Assembly: GCA_947493255.1 (NCBI GenBank)
Contig: CANLQK010000004.1
Location: 310,001 to 374,000 of the forward strand
Reading direction: 5' to 3'
Length of the DNA stretch: 64,000 bases
Origin: an uncultured Paracoccaceae bacterium
GTDB taxonomy: Bacteria > Pseudomonadota > Alphaproteobacteria > Rhodobacterales > Rhodobacteraceae
Shown here: piece after piece, positions 29,930 to 40,825 of the stretch
How the letters are laid out: each line of letters opens with the position of its first letter
Position numbering within the stretch: the stretch's first letter is position 1
Made by a program: the position numbers and the translations under genes
The notes under the pieces: model-generated
Databases searched by the model: none
The model's input: the letters and a program-made list of their open reading frames with translations, nothing else
Told to the model about the DNA's origin: nothing

Positions 29930-30990
29930 ACGCACTTTGGAACTCGCTCCCCGTGCCCGCCTTGTTGTTGAACCAAGACGAGACGATTGCCGAAAGTAAC
30001 CCAGCGGCTGAAAGCTTTTTAAACCTGTCCGCAAAAGCGCTGAAAGAGGCGCCCGTTTGGGACAAGGTGATGATCGACGCCCCGATCGAGGACGCCTTTG
30101 CGCGTGCAAGCGAAAACCGGTCTTCTTTGTTTGTGAATGATGTCGACGTCAGTAGCGGCGAACGCGCACCGCTTCAATGCAACATCCAGTTCGCGCCGCT
30201 GGTCGATGGTGGCGACCAAATGCTGATGATCTTCGAACCGCGTGAAATGGCGGCACGTTTGACCAAGTCTGCGAAATCTATCCGCGCGGCTCGGTCTGCC
30301 ATCGGCATGGCAGAAATGTTGGCACATGAAATCAAAAACCCGTTGGCGGGGATAACAGGGGCCGCACAGCTTTTGTCTATGACACTGTCAAACGGCGACC
30401 GTGAAATGACAGACCTGATCGTCGAAGAATCCCGCCGGATCGTTAAGTTGCTTGAGCAGGTCGAACAGTTCGGCAACCTCCAGCCACCAAACAAGCGGCC
30501 CGTGAACATTCACGATGTGCTAGACCGTGCCCGTCAGTCGGCCTCGGTTGGTTTTGGCGCGCATATGATGATGATCGAAGACTACGATCCATCCTTGCCG
30601 CCCACGTTTGCAGATTCAGACCAACTGCTGCAGGTCTTCTTGAACTTGCTCAAAAACGCATCCGAAGCAGGCGGTCCGGGGGGCTCGATCACGCTGCATA
30701 CGTTCTATGAACCCTCATTGCGCCTTCAACGCGAAGACGGAAGCGGCGCACGCCTTCCACTACAAATCGAAATTATCGACGACGGCCCCGGCCTTCCAAA
30801 AGAAATCGCCCAAGATGTCTTTGAACCTTTCATCTCGGGCAAAGAAAACGGCACGGGCCTTGGCCTCGCGCTCGTCAGCAAATTGATCGCAGATGTTGGG
30901 GGCTGGATATCGGTAGATTCCGTGCCCGGCCGCACGGTGTTCCGTGTGTCGCTCCCAACTGTGCCTAAAGACTACGACGGAGAAGAATAA
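29926..30990 (+). CDS. ntrB: Two-component sensor histidine kinase NtrB
   Basis: [18 protein letters not shown]-box, [24 protein letters not shown]; overlaps dusB stop; followed by ntrC. Confidence 0.95.
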   Translation: MNALWNSLPVPALLLNQDETIAESNPAAESFLNLSAKALKEAPVWDKVMIDAPIEDAFARASENRSSLFVNDVDVSSGERAPLQCNIQFAPLVDGGDQMLMIFEPREMAARLTKSAKSIRAARSAIGMAEMLAHEIKNPLAGITGAAQLLSMTLSNGDREMTDLIVEESRRIVKLLEQVEQFGNLQPPNKRPVNIHDVLDRARQSASVGFGAHMMMIEDYDPSLPPTFADSDQLLQVFLNLLKNASEAGGPGGSITLHTFYEPSLRLQREDGSGARLPLQIEIIDDGPGLPKEIAQDVFEPFISGKENGTGLGLALVSKLIADVGGWISVDSVPGRTVFRVSLPTVPKDYDGEE

Positions 30991-32348
30991 TGGACGGAAC
31001 AGTACTTGTCGCAGACGACGACCGCACAATCCGCACGGTTCTAACACAGGCGCTTACGCGGGCTGGCTGTAAGGTCCATGCAACGTCGTCCTTGGTGACG
31101 TTGATGCGCTGGGTCGAAGAAGGCAAAGGCGATTTAGTGATTTCGGATGTTGTCATGCCAGACGGCAACGGATTGGACCAATTGCCAAAAATCGCCGAAG
31201 CCCGCCCAGGCCTTCCGGTCATCGTTATCTCGGCGCAAAATACAATCATGACAGCAATTCAAGCCGCCGAGGCGGATGCTTATGATTACTTGCCCAAACC
31301 GTTTGACTTGCCTGACTTGATGAAACGGGCGGCACGTGCGCTGGAAATCAAACATCGCGCCCCAAAACCACGGCCTGACGAACCCGAAACGGATGATTTG
31401 CCGTTGGTCGGGCGAACCGCGGCAATGCAGGCACTCTACCGACTTGTCGCACGGGTCATGAACACGCAGCTTTCTGTCCTTGTGACCGGTGAAAGCGGGA
31501 CAGGCAAAAGCCTGATCGCCCGCGCGATCCATGACTTTTCAGACCGCCGGTCTTTGCCTTTTGTTGTGGCGTCGTCTGCTGATTTGGACGGCATGGATGG
31601 GCCATCTACGCTTTTGGCACGCGCCAAGGGGGGATCGTTGGTGTTCGACGAAGTCGGCGATTTGCCAATGGACACACAGGCCAGAATTGTGCGGATGTTA
31701 GACGCCTTGGGCGACACTGCACCAAGAATTATGGCCACCTCTCGGTCTGACTTGCTGGAAGCCCTTGAAGAAGGGCGTGTGCGCGAGGATCTCTATTATC
31801 GCCTCGCTGGGGTCACGATAACTGTTCCTCCGTTGCGCGACCGCGTTGACGACATTCCACTCTTGGCCGAACATTTTCTGGTGCGCTCTGAACGCGAAGG
31901 CGCACCTGTACGCCGCTTGGCGAGCTCAGCCGTCGATCTGGTGCGGACGTACACCTGGCCCGGAAACGTACGCCAGTTAGAAAACGTCGTGCGCCGGTTG
32001 GTCGTCACCGCCGGAACCGAAGAAATCCATCGAAGCGAAGTGGAACAGGTTCTTGGATCACAGCCCGCTGTTGAACCGCTTCAAACGGGTAGCTCCGACA
32101 AGCTGTCAGGGTCAGTCGCGCAACACCTAAAACGCTACTTCGACCTGCACGGCGGGATGCTTCCACCACCTGGCCTTTATCAACGTATTTTGCGTGAAGT
32201 AGAGGCGCCTTTGATCGAAATCGCACTCGACGCAACGTCTGGAAACCAAGCTAAATGTGCCGAGCTTCTCGGCATCAACCGCAATACCTTGCGAAAAAAG
32301 ATCACCGACCTTGATATTCACGTGACACGCCGCCGCAAATTGATGTAA
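30990..32348 (+). CDS. ntrC: Response regulator NtrC (AAA+ domain without GAFTGA)
   Basis: [14 protein letters not shown] receiver; GESGTGKS Walker [12 protein letters not shown] Walker B; Fis-type [23 protein letters not shown]. Confidence 0.94.
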   Translation: MDGTVLVADDDRTIRTVLTQALTRAGCKVHATSSLVTLMRWVEEGKGDLVISDVVMPDGNGLDQLPKIAEARPGLPVIVISAQNTIMTAIQAAEADAYDYLPKPFDLPDLMKRAARALEIKHRAPKPRPDEPETDDLPLVGRTAAMQALYRLVARVMNTQLSVLVTGESGTGKSLIARAIHDFSDRRSLPFVVASSADLDGMDGPSTLLARAKGGSLVFDEVGDLPMDTQARIVRMLDALGDTAPRIMATSRSDLLEALEEGRVREDLYYRLAGVTITVPPLRDRVDDIPLLAEHFLVRSEREGAPVRRLASSAVDLVRTYTWPGNVRQLENVVRRLVVTAGTEEIHRSEVEQVLGSQPAVEPLQTGSSDKLSGSVAQHLKRYFDLHGGMLPPPGLYQRILREVEAPLIEIALDATSGNQAKCAELLGINRNTLRKKITDLDIHVTRRRKLM

Positions 32349-32462
32349 AACAGCAACAGAACCGTGGCCCTTTGGACGCATGCGCTCAAAGCAGGACCAC
32401 ATCAACAGGCGGTGGGCGACGCACGAAGGTGTTTAAGCCCTAATTAGTGCGGGGCTATTCGC

Positions 32463-34703
32463 GTGCAGCGATCCCTTTTGGGCATCAATATGTTGGCGTT
32501 TTCGCGCTGGCGCAGACGGCGGAGCGTTAGAAACGCCTCCACGGTCATTTTGGTGGTCTTAGCACCAATCCTGGTGATCCTGACAATCACAGCGCTGCGT
32601 CCACTGGACCAGACCGGCCGCACAGAAATCCTGCGCCTGATCCTACTGGCCGATATCATCTATGTTTTGATTATCGCGGCATTGGTGGCATCGCGGGTGT
32701 TTACAATGGTGGCCGCGCGACGGGCCAAATCAGCAGGGTCACTGTTACACTTGCGGCTGACCGGCGTGTTTGGCTTGCTCGCCTTGATCCCCACGGTGGC
32801 CGTCGCAATTTTTGCCGTTTTGACGATCAACATCGGGCTCGAGGGATGGTTTTCTGAAAGGGTCCGCGATGTTGTCGGCAATTCCTTGTCAGCAGCAGAG
32901 GCCTATGAAGATGAACACCGCCAAGAAGTCGCCCGCGACGGGCAAGCCTTGGCAGGTTACCTAAATACGGAACGCCTACAGACGTTTTTCATAGAACGTG
33001 GTGAAGTCCGCCAAGCCTTGGAACGGGTTCAATCCCAGATCGAACGGGGCTTGACCGAAGTTTTCGTTCTGGATGGCGCCGGCGAGATTTGGGTTCGGGG
33101 GGATCGATCTTATGAATTCTATTTTGAACAACCGACAGCCGAAGAATTGCTGCAGGCCCGCCAACTGGGCATTCTCGTCATCGAAGATTGGACGAACAAC
33201 GAATTCCGCGCGCTCATCCCGCTCGAAGCCTACACAGACAAATACCTTTATGTGACCCGCGAAGTAGACGGTGAAATCCTCGCATTGCTCGATGACACGC
33301 AAGCGACGGTCGCACTTTATGGTCAATTAGAAAACGAACGCGGGCGGGTATTGTTCGAATTCGGGCTTATTTACTTAGGCTTCGCGTTGATCTTGATCAT
33401 GGCTGCAATCTGGGTTGGGCTTTGGTTTGCTGAACGTCTGTCACGCCCCATCGGGCGTCTTGTTGGGGCATCACAACGTGTTGGTGCCGGCGATTTGGCC
33501 GTACGTGTCCGCGAAGAAGAAGGGGAGGACGAGATCGCCCAACTGGGCCGTTACTTTAACCAAATGACGTCGCAACTGAGTGATCAGCGCGAAGAGCTCC
33601 TCGACAATACCCGCCAGATCGAACGTCGCCGCCGCTTGTTTGATAGTGTGCTGTCCTCCGTCCCCTCGGGCGTCGTTGGGTTGGACCCGGACGGGCGGGT
33701 CACATTTGTCAACAAATCCGCCACGCGTCTGCTGGAGGTAGACAGCGACCAACACGCCGAATTAGCTGTCTCGGTGCCGGAATTTGTTTCCTTATTTGAT
33801 GAAATCACGTCGGGTGGGAAAGCCGTCGCACAGGGGCAGGTAAACCTTGTACGTGGCGGCCAGCAGGAAAGTCTGTTGGTTCGCATGTCCCACCGCCTAA
33901 GCGAAGACGGAGCTTTGGAAGGCTACGTGATTGCATTTGAGGATGTGACGGATTTGGTTTCGGCCCAACGCATGGCCGCATGGGGCGATGTCGCACGCCG
34001 TATTGCCCATGAAATCAAGAACCCGCTGACCCCAATTCAATTGTCGGCTGAACGGATCAAGCGCAAATACCGTGCCGTTGAGGATAGCGAAACCCTGTCC
34101 CAACTGACCGATGTAATCGTGCGCCAAACCAATGACTTACGGCGCATCGTTGATGAGTTCTCAAAGTTTGCCAGAATGCCTGAACCTGACCGCAACACCC
34201 ATGACATCACAGCTATTCTGCGCGATGCCGTTACGTTGCAGATTTCGGGGCAACCTAATGTCGCGTTTGATGTTACCATTCCCGACGTGCCCGTTTGGGC
34301 AAACCTAGACAGCACGATGATGTCTCAAGCGTTGACAAACCTAATTAAAAACGCCGGTGAAGCCATTGAAACGCTGATAGAAAAAGAACCTGACCTTTTC
34401 GTTTCCCCGCAGATCAAGGTGGATTTGGCCGTCGTAAATGAAACCGCCGAAATTACCATCGCGGACAACGGTATTGGGCTTCCAGAAGACCGCGCGAAAC
34501 TGTTTGAACCTTACGTGACAACACGCGACAAGGGCACCGGATTGGGGTTGCCCATTGTTAAGAAAATTATAGACGAACACGGCGGAACGCTGACCCTTGC
34601 GGATGCGCCTGCCTTTGATGACAGCGGTCGCTTTGGTGCGATGGCCGTTATTTCTATCCCAATAGACAGCGCCGCGACAGCGCTTAACAAAGAAACTGCA
34701 TGA
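32463..34703 (+). CDS. ntrY: Transmembrane sensor histidine kinase NtrY
   Basis: N-terminal TMs, HAMP, PAS, HEIKNPLTPIQLSAERIKRKY, GTGLGLPIVKKI. Confidence 0.95.
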   Translation: MQRSLLGINMLAFSRWRRRRSVRNASTVILVVLAPILVILTITALRPLDQTGRTEILRLILLADIIYVLIIAALVASRVFTMVAARRAKSAGSLLHLRLTGVFGLLALIPTVAVAIFAVLTINIGLEGWFSERVRDVVGNSLSAAEAYEDEHRQEVARDGQALAGYLNTERLQTFFIERGEVRQALERVQSQIERGLTEVFVLDGAGEIWVRGDRSYEFYFEQPTAEELLQARQLGILVIEDWTNNEFRALIPLEAYTDKYLYVTREVDGEILALLDDTQATVALYGQLENERGRVLFEFGLIYLGFALILIMAAIWVGLWFAERLSRPIGRLVGASQRVGAGDLAVRVREEEGEDEIAQLGRYFNQMTSQLSDQREELLDNTRQIERRRRLFDSVLSSVPSGVVGLDPDGRVTFVNKSATRLLEVDSDQHAELAVSVPEFVSLFDEITSGGKAVAQGQVNLVRGGQQESLLVRMSHRLSEDGALEGYVIAFEDVTDLVSAQRMAAWGDVARRIAHEIKNPLTPIQLSAERIKRKYRAVEDSETLSQLTDVIVRQTNDLRRIVDEFSKFARMPEPDRNTHDITAILRDAVTLQISGQPNVAFDVTIPDVPVWANLDSTMMSQALTNLIKNAGEAIETLIEKEPDLFVSPQIKVDLAVVNETAEITIADNGIGLPEDRAKLFEPYVTTRDKGTGLGLPIVKKIIDEHGGTLTLADAPAFDDSGRFGAMAVISIPIDSAATALNKETA

Positions 34704-34710
34704 GGATCCT

Positions 34711-36117
34711 ATGGGCGATATTCTGATTACCGACGACGAACGTGACATTCGTGAACTGATTTCGGACATCCTCAAAGACGAGGGGTTCACAACGCGACTG
34801 GCGGGCACATCTGATGAATGCATCGCAGAAATCGGGAAAGAGACACCCGCGCTGATGATCCTGGACATCTGGCTAAAAGACAGCCGGATGGATGGAATCG
34901 ACATTCTAAAGCATGTCAAAAAAGAACATCCCGAGGTGCCAGTGGTCATTATTTCTGGCCACGGGAACATTGAAATCGCAGTCGCTGCGATCAAACAGGG
35001 CGCCTACGATTTCATTGAAAAGCCCTTTAACATTGACCAATTGATGGTCGTTATTCGGCGGGCCATGGAAACCAGTCGCTTGCGCCGTGAAAATATCGAA
35101 CTCAAACGAACAGACACTGGCCCCATGGAAATGCTGGGCGACAGCGCGGCATTCCGAACGTTGATCGGTCAGCTTGAAAAGGTCACCAATTCGAACGGAC
35201 GTGTCATGTTGACGGGCGAGGGCGGTGCAGGAAAAGAAACTGCCGCACGTTTTATCCACTCCAATTCTGACCGTGCGGATATGCCATTTGTTTCGGTCAA
35301 TTGCGCGTCTATCGAACCCGACCGGATGGAAGAAACATTATTCGGACGCGAAACAGATGGCCGCGGTGTTGAACGCGGTCTTCTCGAAGAAGCCAACGGC
35401 GGCGTTATTTACTTTGATGGCGTGTCAGACATGCCGCTTGGAACCCAAACCAAGTTGCTGCGTGTTTTGGTCGACCAAAAATTCCAGCGTGTCGGCGGCG
35501 TAGACAAAGTACAAGTCGATGTTCGAGTTATTTCCAGCACAAACAGAGACTTACAAGCAGAAATTGAAGCCGAACGTTTCCGCCAAGAACTGTATCACCG
35601 GTTGAATGTGGTCCCAATCCATGTACCAAATCTGGAAGAACGACGCGAAGACATTCCAATGCTGGCCACACATTTCATCGAAGAGCTGCACCAGACACAG
35701 GGATTAAGCGTGCGGGCGTTAAGCGACGAAGCCGCAGCCTTGTTGCAAACAATGCGTTGGCCTGGAAATGCGCGCCAACTCAAGAACGTCATGGAACGTG
35801 TCTTGATCCTTGGGGATGACAATGGCCCCATCGAGGCAAAAGAGCTGCCCGATCAGGCCGACGGGCCGTCAGAAGAAGGTCGCGTATTGCTGTCAGGCAG
35901 CCTCGCGACCTTGCCCCTGCGCGAGGCACGGGAATTGTTCGAACGTGAGTATTTGCTAACGCAGATCAACCGCTTTGGCGGCAACATCAGCCGCACAGCC
36001 AGCTTTGTAGGAATGGAACGATCCGCGCTTCACCGTAAGCTCAAAACGCTTGGGGTCGTTACATCCAACAAGGCCGGTGCGCGCGTTGCCTACGTCGAGG
36101 ATGATGCCGAAGCGTGA
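34711..36117 (+). CDS. ntrX: Response regulator NtrX (degenerate AAA+ domain)
   Basis: ILITDDERDIRELISDILKDEGF; GEGGAGKE; YFDGVSDMP; WPGNARQLKNVMER; follows ntrY. Confidence 0.95.
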   Translation: MGDILITDDERDIRELISDILKDEGFTTRLAGTSDECIAEIGKETPALMILDIWLKDSRMDGIDILKHVKKEHPEVPVVIISGHGNIEIAVAAIKQGAYDFIEKPFNIDQLMVVIRRAMETSRLRRENIELKRTDTGPMEMLGDSAAFRTLIGQLEKVTNSNGRVMLTGEGGAGKETAARFIHSNSDRADMPFVSVNCASIEPDRMEETLFGRETDGRGVERGLLEEANGGVIYFDGVSDMPLGTQTKLLRVLVDQKFQRVGGVDKVQVDVRVISSTNRDLQAEIEAERFRQELYHRLNVVPIHVPNLEERREDIPMLATHFIEELHQTQGLSVRALSDEAAALLQTMRWPGNARQLKNVMERVLILGDDNGPIEAKELPDQADGPSEEGRVLLSGSLATLPLREARELFEREYLLTQINRFGGNISRTASFVGMERSALHRKLKTLGVVTSNKAGARVAYVEDDAEA

Positions 36118-36178
36118 TCATTGACCCGAACGCGACCATCTGTCACCACAAAGAACCAGAACGAGCAGGGATGCAGGT

Positions 36179-37555
36179 ATGAAAGTCATCATTTGCGGAG
36201 CAGGTCAGGTTGGCTGGCAGATCGCGCGTCATCTTGCGTCTGAGCGCAACGACGTGACGGTGGTAGACAGCAACCCCGAACTGGTGCGTCGCGCCACCGA
36301 TACGTTGGACGTTCAGGGTATCGCCGGTTTCGCCAGCTACCCCGACATTCTTGAACGGGCAGGGGCTGGCGATGCCGATATGGTCATCGCGGCGACCCAT
36401 TCAGATGAAGTGAATATGGTGACCTGTCAGGTTGCCCACTCTGTCTTCGCAGTTCAGCGCAAAATTGCACGTCTTCGCGGTCGCAGCTATTTGAACGCAA
36501 TCTATTCTGACCTCTACAGACGTGACCATCTACCGATTGATGTCGTCATTTCACCCGAGGTCGAAGTCGCAGAGGCGGCGTTGCAACGACTTGCGGCACC
36601 AGCGGCCTTCGACACCGAAAGTTTCCTTGAAGGCAATGCGCAACTTCTAGGCATATCGATCGACGAAGATTGCCCCGTCATCAACACGCCACTTCGCCAA
36701 CTCAGTGATCTGTTTTCAACGTTAAAGGCTGTTGTTGTTGGTATCCGGCGTCAGGGCACGTTGTTCGCGCCCTCCGCAGGTGACCAAATCTTCCCCGGTG
36801 ATGATTGCTATGTCATGACCGAAACCAACGACATGGCCCGCACGCTGGAAATTTTTGGCAAGACCCAGGGCAAACTGGAACGGGTTGTTGTTATTGGTGG
36901 CGGCAACGTGGGCCTCGCGGTTGCACGTGCCCTTGAAACCCGAACAGATCGTGTTCGGGTGCGGGTGATCGAGCGAGACCGTGAAATTGCGGAATCTGCA
37001 GCCGATCAACTGGAACGCACGATTGTTCTGAACGGCGATGGCTTGGATGCCTCGCTTTTGGAAGAAGCAAACATTGGCAATGCAGATGCTGTCTTGGCCG
37101 TAACGGACGACGACAAGACAAATTTGTTGGCCGCTGTGCGCGCAAAGGGCATGGGCTGCCCGATGGCAATCTGTCTTACCAATGACCCGACGTTGGTGCC
37201 ATTGATGGGCCCCTTGGATATTGATGCCTACATCAATCCGCGCGCAACGACTGTCAGTTCCATCTTACAACACATTCGCCATGGTCGTGTTCGTTCGGTC
37301 TATTCGATCGGTGATGCCGAGGCTGAAATGATCGAAGCACAGGTCCTCACCACCAGCCCAATTGCCGGCAAGATGCTCCGAAACGTGAATTTCCCAGAAG
37401 GTGTTTTGGTCGGTAGCGTTTTGAAGGGGGGCGTCGTGCACAAACCCAAAGGCGATTTGCGGATCGAAGAGGGCGACATCGTCGCAATTTTCGCCATGGC
37501 CAGCCAGGTCGCAGAGGTCGAAGCCTTACTCCAAGTGTCGATCGACTTTTTCTAA
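36179..37555 (+). CDS. trkA: Trk system potassium uptake protein TrkA
   Basis: MKVIICGAGQVGWQIARHL and second Rossmann VVIGGGNVGLAVARAL; two TrkA-N/TrkA-C units. Confidence 0.96.
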   Translation: MKVIICGAGQVGWQIARHLASERNDVTVVDSNPELVRRATDTLDVQGIAGFASYPDILERAGAGDADMVIAATHSDEVNMVTCQVAHSVFAVQRKIARLRGRSYLNAIYSDLYRRDHLPIDVVISPEVEVAEAALQRLAAPAAFDTESFLEGNAQLLGISIDEDCPVINTPLRQLSDLFSTLKAVVVGIRRQGTLFAPSAGDQIFPGDDCYVMTETNDMARTLEIFGKTQGKLERVVVIGGGNVGLAVARALETRTDRVRVRVIERDREIAESAADQLERTIVLNGDGLDASLLEEANIGNADAVLAVTDDDKTNLLAAVRAKGMGCPMAICLTNDPTLVPLMGPLDIDAYINPRATTVSSILQHIRHGRVRSVYSIGDAEAEMIEAQVLTTSPIAGKMLRNVNFPEGVLVGSVLKGGVVHKPKGDLRIEEGDIVAIFAMASQVAEVEALLQVSIDFF

Positions 37556-39108
37556 TGCAAAGCACCGCGCATCAAGGTCACAAGGATAACTTGGCCCATA
37601 GGCTGGCGCGGCGGCCGTTCTTTGTATTTCTAATGGGTATTGGCAGCCTGTCGATGATCATTCCGTCCGTCTATGCCTTGGTTCAGGACGACCATGTCGC
37701 ATCCCGCGCATTTCTGTATTCAGCGTTGCTGTTCTTCGTCCTCACGATGTTCATCGGCTTCGCGACAGCAAACTACCGCTCGTCGTTGATGCGCGGGTAT
37801 CTTGTATCATTGCTGGCCGCTTTCGTGATCCTACCGTTGATGTTGGCCGTCCCGATGTATGAAACGGTTCACCAAATGACGTTTCTCGAAAGCTGGTTCG
37901 AGGCCGTGTCATCCATCACGACAACCGGTGCCACGCTCTATGACAACCCGTTTTCCTTGCCAGAAACGATCCACCTTTGGCGCGCCATGATGGGGTGGCT
38001 GGGCGGTTTGTTGATGTGGGTCGCGGCAATTTCACTTTTTGCCCCACTCAACATTGGTGGGTTTGAAGTTCGTTCCCTGCGCGGCGGGTCTGCCAGCAAC
38101 AAAAGCATGACCCAAATTGGCCGCGTGTCGGACCCGTCAGACCGGCTGGTCCGGTATGGCGCGAAGCTGGTCCCGCTTTATATGGCCCTTACGGCGTTGT
38201 TGTGGCTGTGTCTTATGGCTGTGGGGGAACGTCCGTTTGCCGCCATATGCCATGCGATGTCCGTGATGGCCACGTCCGGAATTTCACCCGTGGGCGGCCT
38301 CGTTGATTCACCTTCAGGCTTCTTTGGTGAATTTGTCATCCTCTTGTTCTTCACATTCGCATTGACGCGCGGTGCCTTTTCACGCGGATTAACCGGCGTG
38401 CAAATGAGCCCCCTGAACAAAGACAAAGAATTCAGGATGGCCGTGTCTTTGATTGTTGTTTTGACCTTGGTCTTGTTTCTACGCCACGGCGTCCTGGCGT
38501 TTGATGAAAACGCAACCAACGATATTGGCGTTGCCCTGCGGGCGATGTGGGGCGCATTGTTCACCATAACCAGTTTCATGACGACGACCGGCTTTGAATC
38601 CGCCGATTGGACGACAACCCGTGAATGGTCGGGGCTTGGCTCACCTGGCCTGATACTCGTCGGTCTGGCTGTTATTGGGGGTGGGGTCGCCACAACCGCT
38701 GGCGGCGTCAAACTTTTGCGGATTTATGCGCTTTGGAAACATGGACAACGCGAAATTGAACGTCTGGTTCACCCGTCATCAGTCGGTGGTGCCGGCGCGT
38801 CAGCCCGTCAGATCCGCAGACAGGGCGCACAGATTTCATGGATCTTCTTCATGATCTTCACGATTTCCATTGCGGCCGTCATGATCCTTTTATCATTGAC
38901 GGGCGTCCAATTTGAAACCGCAATGGTTTTGGCCGTCTCGGCACTTTCAACCACGGGCCCGTTGGCTGCGATCGGCGCGGAAACACCAATCTCTTATGCG
39001 GGTGTCCCTGATACAGCCAAGGTCATTCTGGCCCTTGCTATGGCGCTTGGCCGGCTCGAAGCCTTAGCTATCATCGCACTGCTTAATCCGGAATTTTGGC
39101 GCCGTTAG
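37555..39108 (+). CDS. trkH: Trk system potassium transporter TrkH
   Basis: SSITTTGATLYDN, MTTTGFESADW selectivity loops; adjacent to trkA. Confidence 0.94.
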   Translation: MQSTAHQGHKDNLAHRLARRPFFVFLMGIGSLSMIIPSVYALVQDDHVASRAFLYSALLFFVLTMFIGFATANYRSSLMRGYLVSLLAAFVILPLMLAVPMYETVHQMTFLESWFEAVSSITTTGATLYDNPFSLPETIHLWRAMMGWLGGLLMWVAAISLFAPLNIGGFEVRSLRGGSASNKSMTQIGRVSDPSDRLVRYGAKLVPLYMALTALLWLCLMAVGERPFAAICHAMSVMATSGISPVGGLVDSPSGFFGEFVILLFFTFALTRGAFSRGLTGVQMSPLNKDKEFRMAVSLIVVLTLVLFLRHGVLAFDENATNDIGVALRAMWGALFTITSFMTTTGFESADWTTTREWSGLGSPGLILVGLAVIGGGVATTAGGVKLLRIYALWKHGQREIERLVHPSSVGGAGASARQIRRQGAQISWIFFMIFTISIAAVMILLSLTGVQFETAMVLAVSALSTTGPLAAIGAETPISYAGVPDTAKVILALAMALGRLEALAIIALLNPEFWRR

Positions 39109-39114
39109 TGTCTT

Positions 39115-39202
39115 GACCAATCGCCCATTTTCGCGGTTCCGTTTTTGGGGTGGAAATCCCCTTATCATCGCGACATAGTAGCAATGGATGGATCGATTGG
39201 TC
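39115..39202 (+). other. Candidate structured RNA leader upstream of hfq
   Basis: Nested complementary segments GACCAATCG/CGATTGGTC, TCGCG/CGCGA, GGGG/CCCC. Confidence 0.45.
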
Positions 39203-39238
39203 GGTAGGGCGGCCACAATAACAATAAGGACGGGGATT

Positions 39239-39472
39239 ATGGCCTCAGATAAGCAGAACCTTCAGGACGCATTTTTAAACAATGTCCGTAAAGCCAAGGT
39301 TCCAGTAACGATTTTCTTGATCAACGGTGTAAAGCTTCAGGGCGTCATCACTTGGTTCGACAGCTTTTGCGTTCTTTTGCGTCGCGATGGGCAAAGCCAG
39401 TTGGTCTATAAATCGGCAATCAGCACAATAATGCCTGCGACGCCGATCAGCCTTTACGACGGCGAAGAATAA
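39239..39472 (+). CDS. hfq: RNA chaperone Hfq
   Basis: [66 protein letters not shown]. Confidence 0.98.
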   Translation: MASDKQNLQDAFLNNVRKAKVPVTIFLINGVKLQGVITWFDSFCVLLRRDGQSQLVYKSAISTIMPATPISLYDGEE

Positions 39473-39475
39473 GCA

Positions 39476-40825
39476 ATGGGCGACGAAAGGTCCGCCACGC
39501 GGGCCTTTGTCCTGCATCCTGAAATCAAATCAGACCAGAACCGGCGTGATGCAGCGTCCGCGCTCGAAGAAGGTGTGTCACTCGCACGTGCCTTGCCAGA
39601 ACTCGACGTTGTTGGCCAACAGGTCGTGTCCTTGCCAAAGGTTCATGCCGGCATGTTGTTCGGATCTGGCAAGATCCAAGAAATCAAACAATGGGTAGAG
39701 GACGCAGAGGCCGGTCTTGTTCTGATCGATGGCCCCGTCAGCCCGGTTCAACAACGCAATTTGGAAAAAGAATGGGGGGTTAAGCTCCTCGATCGAACCG
39801 GATTGATCTTGGAAATCTTCAGCGACCGTGCGCGCACCCGCGAAGGCGTGTTGCAAGTTGAAATGGCCGCGTTGAGCTACCAGCGCACGCGTCTTGTACG
39901 CGCTTGGACACACCTTGAACGGCAACGTGGTGGTCTGGGCTTTGTTGGTGGTCCAGGGGAAACCCAAATCGAGGCTGACCGTCGTGCGATCGACCTTCAA
40001 CTCAACAACCTCAAGAAACAATTGGCCAAGGTGATCAAGACCCGCGAATTACATCGCAAGGCCCGTGCCAAGGTCCCGTATCCGATTGTTGCGCTTGTCG
40101 GCTATACCAATGCCGGTAAATCCACCTTGTTCAACCGACTTTCTGGCGCCGAGGTTTTTGCAAAGGACATGTTGTTCGCCACCCTTGACCCAACGATGCG
40201 CAAGGTCGACCTGCCCAACGGTGACGAAGTCATTATGTCGGACACGGTTGGGTTTATCTCAGACCTGCCAACCCAGCTGGTCGCGTCCTTCCGCGCCACG
40301 CTAGAAGAAGTTCTAGAAGCGGACATAATTTTGCACGTGCGTGACATCAGCCACCCGCAAACAACCCAACAAAAGGCAGCCGTTCTTGCGACATTGCGCC
40401 AGTTGGACGTGAACCCAGACGTGCCCATGATCGAAGTTCTGAACAAGATCGATATGCTGGATGAAAAAGATGCAGGATACCTGCAGGCGCTGCACAAAGA
40501 CGACGATACGGTGTTTGGCATCTCTGCCGTAACGGGCGAAGGGCTGGACCGGCTGCTAAACGATGTGACCGGGCATCTTGCGGTGCAAACCCATACCGAA
40601 ACGCTCGACCTCGACTGGTCGATGGGGGCCGCGCAAAGCTGGTTGCAACGTGAAGACGTTATCGAGGCAGAGGATCAAACCGATACCGGCTGGTCACTGG
40701 ATGTACGTTGGACTGCAATCCAAAGGGCGCGGTTCGAGAAGCAGTTCCCAGATGCATTGCCTGCGCAAGTTCAAGAACCGGCCAAAGACGAAGCGCCCAG
40801 CAGCGACTATCATCCGCTAGACTAA
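39476..40825 (+). CDS. hflX: GTPase HflX
   Basis: GPGETQIEADRR; ALVGYTNAGKSTLFNRLSG; DTVGFISDLPTQLVASFRATLEE. Confidence 0.97.
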   Translation: MGDERSATRAFVLHPEIKSDQNRRDAASALEEGVSLARALPELDVVGQQVVSLPKVHAGMLFGSGKIQEIKQWVEDAEAGLVLIDGPVSPVQQRNLEKEWGVKLLDRTGLILEIFSDRARTREGVLQVEMAALSYQRTRLVRAWTHLERQRGGLGFVGGPGETQIEADRRAIDLQLNNLKKQLAKVIKTRELHRKARAKVPYPIVALVGYTNAGKSTLFNRLSGAEVFAKDMLFATLDPTMRKVDLPNGDEVIMSDTVGFISDLPTQLVASFRATLEEVLEADIILHVRDISHPQTTQQKAAVLATLRQLDVNPDVPMIEVLNKIDMLDEKDAGYLQALHKDDDTVFGISAVTGEGLDRLLNDVTGHLAVQTHTETLDLDWSMGAAQSWLQREDVIEAEDQTDTGWSLDVRWTAIQRARFEKQFPDALPAQVQEPAKDEAPSSDYHPLD

